A model generated the notes under the pieces. That model was given only the letters and a program-made list of their open reading frames with translations. It was not told where the DNA came from and searched no databases. Shown one piece after another: positions 10,234-17,278 of a DNA stretch of 46,041 bases. The stretch covers positions 1 through 46,041 of the forward strand of contig NZ_JAJTTE010000053.1 of NCBI RefSeq assembly GCF_021343995.1. The letters are read 5' to 3'. Every line of letters begins with the position of its first letter. The first letter of the stretch is position 1. Source of the DNA: Pseudonocardia terrae. GTDB taxonomy: Bacteria; Actinomycetota; Actinomycetes; Mycobacteriales; Pseudonocardiaceae. Made by a program: the position numbers and the translations under genes.

Positions 10234-10824
10234 TCAGGCCCGGTCGTAGCCGGAGACGCGCCAGCCCGCCTCGGTGTCGACGACCGTGACCTGCAGGGTC
10301 ACCGCGTCCGTCGGGACGTCGGCCACGACCGAGGCGGGGGAGACCTGCGTGGCCGTCGCCGCACCGGTGACCCGGGTCGCCGGGATGTTGGCGGGGTCGA
10401 CGCCGCTGAGGGTGCCGACGTACTCCGGCGTGGTGTAGGGGGCCAGCGCGGCCACCCACTGCTGGTTCGTGGTGCCCGCCGGGTGGGTGGCCCAGGCCGT
10501 GGCCCAGTCCTGCGCCACCTGCAGCGCCTGGGCCGGCGCGGCGGACAGCGGGAGCGTGGTCGGGGCCAGCGGCGCGACCGGCGGCAGGGCGGTCGGGGTG
10601 GGCGAGGCGGGCGCGCGGGCGCCGGTCGTGGCGGTCGTCGCGCCCGGTTCCTGGGCGGCCGGGGACTGCGGGGGCGGACGGAGGGCGCCGACGACGAAGC
10701 TGACCAGCACGGCCAGCGCCAGCACCACGACGACGGTGCCCGCGAGCCGCAGCGGGGTGCGCAGGGGCCACGACCACACCGCCCGGTAGGCGGCCGCGCG
10801 CCCGCGCGGGGACCTAATCGGCAT
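10234..10824 (-). CDS. Single-pass membrane protein with NTF2-like domain (VirB8-like)
   Basis: This 196-residue protein has a short cytoplasmic N-terminus, one transmembrane helix (about 24-45, LAGTVVVVLALAVLVSFVVG), a Pro/Thr/Ala-rich linker and an extracytoplasmic domain of about 110 residues. The domain pattern (helices around ALQVAQDWATAWATH, then strands ending in TVVDTEAGWRVSGYDRA) is that of NTF2-like/VirB8 folds such as TcpC in Gram-positive conjugation. The ATG at 10824 overlaps the end of the TrbL-like gene by 11 bases, which supports this start. VirB8-like identity rests on topology and gene order and should be tested by structure prediction. Confidence 0.7.
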   Translation of the reverse strand: MPIRSPRGRAAAYRAVWSWPLRTPLRLAGTVVVVLALAVLVSFVVGALRPPPQSPAAQEPGATTATTGARAPASPTPTALPPVAPLAPTTLPLSAAPAQALQVAQDWATAWATHPAGTTNQQWVAALAPYTTPEYVGTLSGVDPANIPATRVTGAATATQVSPASVVADVPTDAVTLQVTVVDTEAGWRVSGYDRA

Positions 10825-12778
10825 CGCGGCCCGTCCGGGCGGGGCGGTAGATGCGGTAGACCGGGACGCCGTCGACGAGCTCGGCGTCGACCGGCCGGGC
10901 CTGGACCGCGCGGGCCGCCGCGGGGTCGGAACGGCGGTAGATGACGCGCTCGTCGATCTCGCTCGGGTCGGTGCGGGCGGGGCGGACGCCGGTCGCCGCG
11001 GGGGTCGGGGACCCGCCCGCGGGCAGGACCGCACGGCGGGCGGCCGGGACGGCCGGGTCGTTCGTGCCGGCGACCGTGGCGTGCCGGCGCGGCGTCCGCG
11101 CGCCCGGCCCGGCCGGCGTGACCGTGGCCTGCACCGGTGGCGGCGCGGTGAAGCGCGAGTACTCGGCCTCGGGGCGCACGGCGTCGGGGTCGTCGCCGGA
11201 ACCGGACGCCCGGCGCTCGTGCCACCAGCGGCCCTGCCGGTCGGCGCCGGGGTCCGCGCCGCGGACGCGCTGCCAGACGCGGGACATCGGACCGCCGCCG
11301 ATCGACGGCACGATCCCGCCGAACTGGTCCCGGGTCAGCGACACCATCGACACCAGTCGCCGGAAGGGCCGCGCGACCGCCCACAGCACCACCGTGACCA
11401 CGCCCGTGACCAGCAGCGCGAGCCACAGGTCGATGCCCGCGCCGGGGCGGAACAGCGACACCACCAGCAGCGCGTGCAGCCCTGCGAGGGCACCGACGAT
11501 GATCGTGTTGACGATCGCGGCGCCGGCCACCCGCAGCAGCGCGGGCAGGATGTCCGGCTTCAGCACGGCCACCACGGCGACCGCCGGCGCCGTCATCACC
11601 ATCAGCCGCAGCAGCAGCATCGCGACGAGCACCAGGACCTTCGACAGCAGCTGGAACAGCGCGATGCACGCGGCCTGCACCACCGAGAGCACGCCGACGC
11701 CGACCCGGCTGCCGGACTCGCCCTGGAAGTAGCTGTACCGGTCGCCCATCTGCCCGGCGAGGGTCGCGTAGTCCGTCTTCTTCTGCTCGGCCAGCTGCGG
11801 GGTGTCCTGCCCGTCGGCGACCTCGTTGATCGTGAAGGTCGACGCCCGCAGCAGTGGCCGGCCGAGGTCGGTGGCCTGCGGGACGTCCGGCGAGCCGAAG
11901 TTGCCGCGCAGCCAGTTCGTGTAGATCACCTGGTCGACCAGCACCGTCGGCAGGGTGTCCCGGTCGCCCAGCCCGACCTGGGAGAGGAAGCCCTCCTGCA
12001 TCTGCGTGACGCCGTCGAGCAGCAGGGAGTCCGCCGCCTTCGCCCAGTTCACCGGGGCCAGGTAGGCCGCACCGGCGAGCACCAGGGCGCCGAGTGCGAA
12101 GGCCGCCCGCTGCGTCTGCCGGGCCAGGTCGCCGCGCAGCGCCAGGACCAGCAGGATCACCGCGAGGATCACCAGCGCCACGCCGATCCAGAGCGTGAAC
12201 ACCGAGTCGTACATGGCCCGGGTGGCAGCGGTGATGACGTTGTCCAGCGGGTCGAGCAGCGCGCCGCCGTCCGCGATGAGGTAGTGCGCCCAGTTCACCC
12301 CGCCCACGGTGAACTTGGCGACGTTGAAGGTCTGGTTGCCGAGCCACGTGTCCGTGGTCGTCGCCGGGTTGAGGACGCCGCCGGCGCAGCCGAGGTCGTA
12401 GTTGTGCCAGGTCATCCCGGCGTAGCCGACCTCGCGGTAGACCGAGCCGGGCTCCCCGCCGTCGGGCCGGGGCGGGTCGAGCGAGCCGACGAGACCGGTG
12501 CCGGGGCGGTCCGGTTCGGGGCTCTGCTTGCAGTCGAAACCCTGCGCGAGGGCCGGGCTGCCGACCAGCCCGCTGCCCGCCACCACGGCGAGGACCAGGA
12601 GGACCGCGGCACCGCGGCGCCGACGGGGGGCGGGTACCGTCTCCGCCGCGGTGTCCGGTCGGGCGCGGCGGCGCGCGCGGTCGCGGCGTACGGCGACCAC
12701 CACGGCGGCGGCCAGGACCAGGAGCACCGCCAGGAGCCCCGTCGTGCCCCCGGGCGACGCGGTCGCCGCGGGGGTCAC
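10814..12778 (-). CDS. Polytopic membrane protein, TrbL/VirB6-like
   Basis: This protein has 654 residues. The N-terminus has two hydrophobic helices; the second ends in SPALAQG and resembles a signal. An extracytoplasmic segment follows (about 80-150). Several long transmembrane helices come next (VFTLWIGVALVILAVILLVL, then LLSKVLVLVAMLLLRLMVM, then TIIVGALAGLHALLVVSLF, then LWLALLVTGVVTVVLWAVA). The last 180 residues are a charged, Pro-rich cytoplasmic tail. This matches the channel component VirB6/TrbL of type IV secretion systems. The GTG start overlaps the TGA of the VirB4 gene (GTGA), showing coupling. Confidence 0.8.
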   Translation of the reverse strand: MTPAATASPGGTTGLLAVLLVLAAAVVVAVRRDRARRRARPDTAAETVPAPRRRRGAAVLLVLAVVAGSGLVGSPALAQGFDCKQSPEPDRPGTGLVGSLDPPRPDGGEPGSVYREVGYAGMTWHNYDLGCAGGVLNPATTTDTWLGNQTFNVAKFTVGGVNWAHYLIADGGALLDPLDNVITAATRAMYDSVFTLWIGVALVILAVILLVLALRGDLARQTQRAAFALGALVLAGAAYLAPVNWAKAADSLLLDGVTQMQEGFLSQVGLGDRDTLPTVLVDQVIYTNWLRGNFGSPDVPQATDLGRPLLRASTFTINEVADGQDTPQLAEQKKTDYATLAGQMGDRYSYFQGESGSRVGVGVLSVVQAACIALFQLLSKVLVLVAMLLLRLMVMTAPAVAVVAVLKPDILPALLRVAGAAIVNTIIVGALAGLHALLVVSLFRPGAGIDLWLALLVTGVVTVVLWAVARPFRRLVSMVSLTRDQFGGIVPSIGGGPMSRVWQRVRGADPGADRQGRWWHERRASGSGDDPDAVRPEAEYSRFTAPPPVQATVTPAGPGARTPRRHATVAGTNDPAVPAARRAVLPAGGSPTPAATGVRPARTDPSEIDERVIYRRSDPAAARAVQARPVDAELVDGVPVYRIYRPARTGRDAD

Positions 12779-15700
12779 CGCCCGCCCTCGCCGGGGGCGC
12801 CGGAGCGGGCGCGCTCGGCGGCGACGTCGCCGGGATCCTCCGTGCCGTCCGCGGGCGCGTGTCCGTTGCCGCCGCGTCCGTTCCCGGCGATCGCGTCCTC
12901 GTCGACGGCGAGCTCGGCGTCCTCGTCGAGGTCCGCCCAGCCCTCCTCCAGGTCGTCGAGGAGGTCGAGCTGCTCGTCGTCGAGGTCGTCCGGGTCCGCC
13001 TCCGGCGAGCCGGGGACCACCTGCACGCCGCCGTCCCAGCCCGCCCGGCCCGGGCCGACCCGGGTGGCCTCGCCGGTGCGGATCTCCGGGGCGGACAGGT
13101 CGACGGGGTCGAGGTCCTCGTCCAGATCGATTCCGCCCGGTGGCACGACGACCTGGCGCGCCCCGACCGGGCGCGGCTCGTCGGGCGCCCGCCCGGAGTC
13201 GGCGGCGAGCACCGGCGCCCCGCTGACGGCGACCCGGCTGGCGTCGGGGTTGGTGTCGAGCGCCTCGCGCACGTGGTCGAGGTGGGGCGCCTCGAGGTCG
13301 ATCCGGATCTTCTCGACGCCGCCGTGCCCGTCGGCGAACACGAACTGGCGGGGGGTGTCGTCCGGCCGGTCGTCGTGCCGGGGGCGCGGGGAGAGCGTGC
13401 TCAGCATCTGCTCGTAGCCGACGCCGGTGGGGACCCGCAGCAGGCGCAGCGCCTCCGTCTGGGCCTCCTCGTCGTCCGTGCGGCCGACGAACACGGCGTT
13501 GACCAGGGACGCGAAGCCGGAGACCCGCAGCAGGTCGCCCGCGAGCTGGGAGGCGAACAGGGCCCGGACGTTGAACTTGCGGGAGTCGCGGGCGAGCCGG
13601 TCGATGAGCACCTTGCCGGTGGGCACCTGGGACAGGAAGTGCGTCTCGTCGAGCGCGACGCCCTTGCGCAGGTTGCGGTCGGCCTCGTAGATCGTCCGCT
13701 GGGTCAGCCAGGAGGCCAGGTTCAGCAGCTCGACGGCCAGCGCCTCGTTGTCCGTCCACTCCTCGCGCGGGCTGCCCGGCCGCGGCAGCGTCATCCCCTG
13801 CATGGTGAGCACGGTCAGCCGGTAGTCGCGATCGGCGGCCCACGGGTCGTCCCGGCTCGTGTCCGGGAACAGCAGCGCGGCCTGCGGGAGCTCGCGGCGC
13901 TCCTCGAGGAAGTCCGCGACCACGCCGGCGTGCTCCTCGCCGTCGCGCTGGTGCCGGCGCAGCGCGTCGATGACCAGGCCCGGGTGCCGGTCCGGGGCAC
14001 CACCGACCTCGCGCACCGCGCGGAGCAGCACGATCCGGGTGTGCGGCAGGCGGGCGACGTCGTAGGGCAGCAGGCCGGTGAGCACGTCGAGCACCAGCCG
14101 GCGGCGGGTGGCCGCGGCCAGGGACCGCTCGCGGCGCCAGGACCGCTCGGGGTCCTCGTCGTCGGCGAAGTGGTCCGGCCGCGGCTCGGCCACCACCCGG
14201 TACGGGTTCAGGATGCCCGGGTCGGCGCGCAGCAGGTTGATGTGCCGGGAGAACGAGGCCAGCTCGGGCAGCCGGGTCAGCTCGGCCAGCGGACCCGACG
14301 GGTCGAGTACCGTCCACCGTGCACCCGCGCGGAGTGTCTTGTAGACGATCAGGCCCGTGAGGAACGACTTGCCGGACCCCAGACCGCCGACGACGGCGGT
14401 GAGGCCCGAGGCCCGCCGGACCTCCTGGGCGAGCCAGGGGTCCCAGGCCACCGGGCGCCGGGTGGCCGTGCAGGTCTCGCCGAGCATGATCCCGCGCCGG
14501 TCCCCGACGCTGGCCGTCGCGGCCGGCACCGCGGCCGCCGCCCAGGTCACGGAGCCGCGTCGCCGGTACGCCGTGGACGCCATCGCCTCGCCGGGGATGA
14601 ACTCGCGGGCGTAGCGGTACTGCGCCTCCGGATGCTCGATCTGCACCTTCGGCGAGTACAGGTCCAGCACCTGCTGCGCGCGCTGGATCGCCTCGCCCTC
14701 GTCCGGCCCGGCGACGGCGATCCGCCACCAGCCGTAGAGCCGCGTGTTGAGCTGGGTCAGGCCACTGGTCAGCTCGTCCTCGACCTCGAGCACCCGGTCC
14801 GCCTGACGCGCGAGCGACATCGGCGGTTCGAGGTCGTGGTCGTGGGTGTAGTGCCGGATCTGGCTGCGCACCTTGCCCATCTGGCGCTGCAGCTCGCCGG
14901 TCACCTCCTCGGGCCTGCGGATGTACATCCGCGCCGACCACTCCACCGGGAAGGGGAGGCGGTCGGAGTGCTGCATCCACGGGTCGTCGACCTCGGGGAT
15001 GCGCAGCCCCTCCATCAGCCCGAGGGAGAGCACCGCGACGTCCCGGGTGACGGCCTGCCCGCGGACCCGGCCGGTCACCTTCACCGTGGGCGCGTAGGGC
15101 TCCTGGTGCAGCTCGACACCGTCGGTGAAGGCCGCGAGGTCCTCCTCCTCCCAGCGGGTCACGCCCACCGGGACCGACGACAGGCTGCGCGGCGCGGGCA
15201 GCCCGAGGGCGACCGAACGGTGCATCAACCAGGCCATGTCCGACGCCGACGCCGGCACCCCGTCGAGCCCCGACCCCGCCACCAGCGCGTCGAGGTGGTT
15301 GAGCTCGGACTCCAGCGCGGACAGCTCGGCCCGCACCGCCGCCGGCACGACCCGGCCCAGCACCGGCGCCGCGCGCTCGACCCAACGGTCGATCATGCTG
15401 CGGCCGGAGACCTCGACGCCGAGGAAGACCTCCTTGTCGCTCATGGACAGGCCCATGAGGTGGCGCTGCTCGCCCTCGAGGAAGGCGTCCCAGCCCAGCG
15501 CGCCCGGCACGTCGGGCATGCGGCCGAGGGCGTTCTGGTCGAAGGACTCCGCCCACATGTGCACCGGGTACGGGCGGGTGGTCACGCGCAGGTGCAGCCA
15601 GCGCCCCTGCAGCTCGCCGAGCTGCGCCGCGATCTGCCGGATGAGGATCTCGCGCTGGCTGTCGCTGCGGAAGCTCCACGCCTGCGGGGACAGCCGGTAC

Positions 15701-15858
15701 CAGGCCATGACCTGGGTGGACGTGCGGGTGACGTGCCCGTCGATGCTGCGCAACGCGATCGTGGGGCTGAACTTGGGGAGCTTGGCATCGCCCTGCAGGG
15801 AGCGACCGGCGGGGCGGCGGCCGTCGCGGAAGGGATCGCGCTGCTCACGCGCGGCCAC
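12775..15858 (-). CDS. VirB4/TraC-like type IV secretion ATPase
   Basis: This 1,027-residue ATPase is expected to energise assembly or transport at the membrane. The N-terminal 450 residues are the non-catalytic VirB4 part. The motor domain has Walker A GGLGSGKS at about 491-498 and Walker B followed by the VirB4/TrwB-type DETH (VALDETHFLSQ, about 737-740). The last ~120 residues are an acidic, Asp/Glu-rich extension not usual in the family. A GTG at 15858 is chosen because AGGGGG lies just upstream; it overlaps the PrgI-like gene by 14 bases. It sits between a VirB3-like and a VirB6-like gene, the classic order. Confidence 0.92.
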   Translation of the reverse strand: MAAREQRDPFRDGRRPAGRSLQGDAKLPKFSPTIALRSIDGHVTRTSTQVMAWYRLSPQAWSFRSDSQREILIRQIAAQLGELQGRWLHLRVTTRPYPVHMWAESFDQNALGRMPDVPGALGWDAFLEGEQRHLMGLSMSDKEVFLGVEVSGRSMIDRWVERAAPVLGRVVPAAVRAELSALESELNHLDALVAGSGLDGVPASASDMAWLMHRSVALGLPAPRSLSSVPVGVTRWEEEDLAAFTDGVELHQEPYAPTVKVTGRVRGQAVTRDVAVLSLGLMEGLRIPEVDDPWMQHSDRLPFPVEWSARMYIRRPEEVTGELQRQMGKVRSQIRHYTHDHDLEPPMSLARQADRVLEVEDELTSGLTQLNTRLYGWWRIAVAGPDEGEAIQRAQQVLDLYSPKVQIEHPEAQYRYAREFIPGEAMASTAYRRRGSVTWAAAAVPAATASVGDRRGIMLGETCTATRRPVAWDPWLAQEVRRASGLTAVVGGLGSGKSFLTGLIVYKTLRAGARWTVLDPSGPLAELTRLPELASFSRHINLLRADPGILNPYRVVAEPRPDHFADDEDPERSWRRERSLAAATRRRLVLDVLTGLLPYDVARLPHTRIVLLRAVREVGGAPDRHPGLVIDALRRHQRDGEEHAGVVADFLEERRELPQAALLFPDTSRDDPWAADRDYRLTVLTMQGMTLPRPGSPREEWTDNEALAVELLNLASWLTQRTIYEADRNLRKGVALDETHFLSQVPTGKVLIDRLARDSRKFNVRALFASQLAGDLLRVSGFASLVNAVFVGRTDDEEAQTEALRLLRVPTGVGYEQMLSTLSPRPRHDDRPDDTPRQFVFADGHGGVEKIRIDLEAPHLDHVREALDTNPDASRVAVSGAPVLAADSGRAPDEPRPVGARQVVVPPGGIDLDEDLDPVDLSAPEIRTGEATRVGPGRAGWDGGVQVVPGSPEADPDDLDDEQLDLLDDLEEGWADLDEDAELAVDEDAIAGNGRGGNGHAPADGTEDPGDVAAERARSGAPGEGGR

Positions 15859-16483
15859 GACCGGCCCCCTTCCGCCCGTTCGCGGTGGCCGTCCCGGTGG
15901 CCTCACGGCGCTGTGCGGAGGTCGCCCAGGGCTGCGGCGCGGCGGGCGTGTGGCCGACCCGGTGCGGTGCGGCCTGCACGGGGGCGATGTCGTTCAGCAC
16001 GGGGGCGGCCTCGACGATCCGCGGGGCCGGTTCGGGCTCGGGCTCCGGCTCGGCGCGCACGGCGGGACGCGCTTCGGGGCGCACGGCGGGCCTCGGCTCC
16101 GGGACGGCCGCCCGGCCCGGCCGCGGAAGGGCCCGGTGCGTGCGGACGTGCGCGAACCGCACCGGCCCGCCCGCGCCGCGGCGGCGCTGCCGCGGACCGG
16201 TGACCTCGTGCCGGAACAGCTCCGCGACCTGGCTCAGCGGGCGCTCGTAGTCGATCTTCTTCCCGAGGAACCGGGTGGCGACCACGGTCAGCACCAGCGC
16301 CCAGGCCACCGAGAAGAAGTCCAGCCCGATGCCGACCCGGCGCTGGAGGAACATGATCACGATCATGACGAGCAGGCCGACACCGTAGGAGACGTACCGC
16401 GCGCGCCAGGGGAAGGTCGCGCGCGGCGGACCCAGCCAGACGGAGTCGACCCGGTACACCTCGTCGTCGGTGCGGACCAGCAC
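15845..16483 (-). CDS. PrgI/VirB3-like membrane protein
   Basis: This 212-residue protein has a short N-terminal segment (MLVRTDDEVYRVDSVWLGPP) and two adjacent transmembrane helices (about 32-46 and 54-72). The GKKIDYERPLSQVAELFRHE motif that follows is typical of actinobacterial PrgI-family proteins, the Gram-positive equivalent of VirB3. The C-terminal 110 residues are low-complexity, rich in Pro, Arg, Ala and Glu. The GTG start lies 3 nt after the stop of the preceding small gene, and the stop overlaps the VirB4 start. Confidence 0.8.
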   Translation of the reverse strand: MLVRTDDEVYRVDSVWLGPPRATFPWRARYVSYGVGLLVMIVIMFLQRRVGIGLDFFSVAWALVLTVVATRFLGKKIDYERPLSQVAELFRHEVTGPRQRRRGAGGPVRFAHVRTHRALPRPGRAAVPEPRPAVRPEARPAVRAEPEPEPEPAPRIVEAAPVLNDIAPVQAAPHRVGHTPAAPQPWATSAQRREATGTATANGRKGAGRGRA

Positions 16484-16486
16484 GGG

Positions 16487-16750
16487 CTAACCCGTGATCA
16501 GGCTGGCGAGGAAGCTGCCGACCCTCGGCCCGTTGCCGGACACCGCGATGCCCAGCGCGACGAGACCGACGAGCAGCCCCACGCTGCGGCGGGCCACACC
16601 GGCGTTGTCGCCCCGACCGCCGATCCACAGCAGGATGATCGCGATACCCAGCAGGATGAGCGGGACGATGTTGCTCTGGATCCACCCCTGCAGGCCGTTC
16701 GTGGTGAGGTTCTGGGCGTACCAGAGGGTCCGGGCCCCTGGTCCGGTCAT
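16487..16750 (-). CDS. Small two-helix membrane protein, VirB2/TrbC-like
   Basis: This 87-residue protein has two hydrophobic helices, IVPLILLGIAIILLWIGG (about 28-45) and VGLLVGLVALGIAVSG (about 58-73), separated by a short basic loop. Size, topology and position as first gene of a VirB3-VirB4-VirB6-VirB8-VirB1-like operon suggest the pilin or pilin-like VirB2/TrbC subunit. There is no cleavable signal. The ATG at 16750 has a clear AGGAGA site; longer upstream reading is not supported. Sequence similarity alone is too weak for a firm family call. Confidence 0.65.
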   Translation of the reverse strand: MTGPGARTLWYAQNLTTNGLQGWIQSNIVPLILLGIAIILLWIGGRGDNAGVARRSVGLLVGLVALGIAVSGNGPRVGSFLASLITG

Positions 16751-16818
16751 CGGTCTTCTCCTGCCGTGGTCGGGCGGGCACCCTGGGGAACGGGGGGAGC
16801 ATGGGCCGCCAGCGGACC

Positions 16819-16824
16819 AGAGTA
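16819..16824 (-). promoter_or_regulatory. Candidate -10 box of the T4SS-like operon
   Basis: TACTCT on the minus strand lies about 70 nt upstream of the first gene. No convincing -35 is seen. Confidence 0.35.
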
Positions 16825-17212
16825 GCCACGACGGGCCGAAGCGCAGGTGAGGCCACGCCAGAGCCACCCGATCGCACGCGCTGCCGGCGGCCTCGCCGCA
16901 CCCGTTCGCCACGGGCCTCGCACCGACCGTGAAGGGAGGCCCGCCGACCGGGTGAGTCGTCCACGGTCCCGCACCGCCCGGTCACCACGCCTCCCGCGGG
17001 GTGGCCGCACGACCCGGGCATTCGGTGATTCCGCTCTCAGAAGGGTACCCTGACCACGCGGCCCTGACCGGGGGAGCAGCGGTTGCGGAGCGCGTCCGGC
17101 AGCCCCCGTCACCGCAGCGTGCCGTGCCCGTCACAGGGCACAGGGCCACCCCGGTGACCTATTCTCCCGCTCACGCGATTGTCGTCGCGAACCGCAACGA
17201 GGCCGTTTCGTG
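16825..17212. other. Divergent intergenic region between T4SS-like operon and etfD
   Basis: No gene is recognised in about 390 bases. A TATTCT box at 17160-17165 could be a second -10 for etfD. Nothing else with clear structure is seen. Confidence 0.4.
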
Positions 17213-17242
17213 TTGCTACTCGTCAGTAACCACGCGTATAGC
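17213..17242 (+). promoter_or_regulatory. etfD promoter with candidate fatty-acid operator in the spacer
   Basis: A -35-like TTGCTA (17213-17218) and a -10-like TATAGC (17237-17242) are 18 bp apart. Between and overlapping them, the minus strand carries GTTACTGACGAGTA (17217-17230). This matches the fadE site GTTACCGACGAGTA at 13 of 14 positions and has TAC-N6-GTA dyad symmetry. Confidence 0.6.
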
Positions 17243-17278
17243 CTTCTTGCCGGGACCACGACAGGGAGGTTCGTCCAC

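Noticed and set aside
8762..16750. Interpretation of the T4SS-like operon as an integrated conjugative element
   Set aside because: No integrase, relaxase, coupling protein, attachment repeat or tRNA junction was seen, and base composition matches the surroundings.
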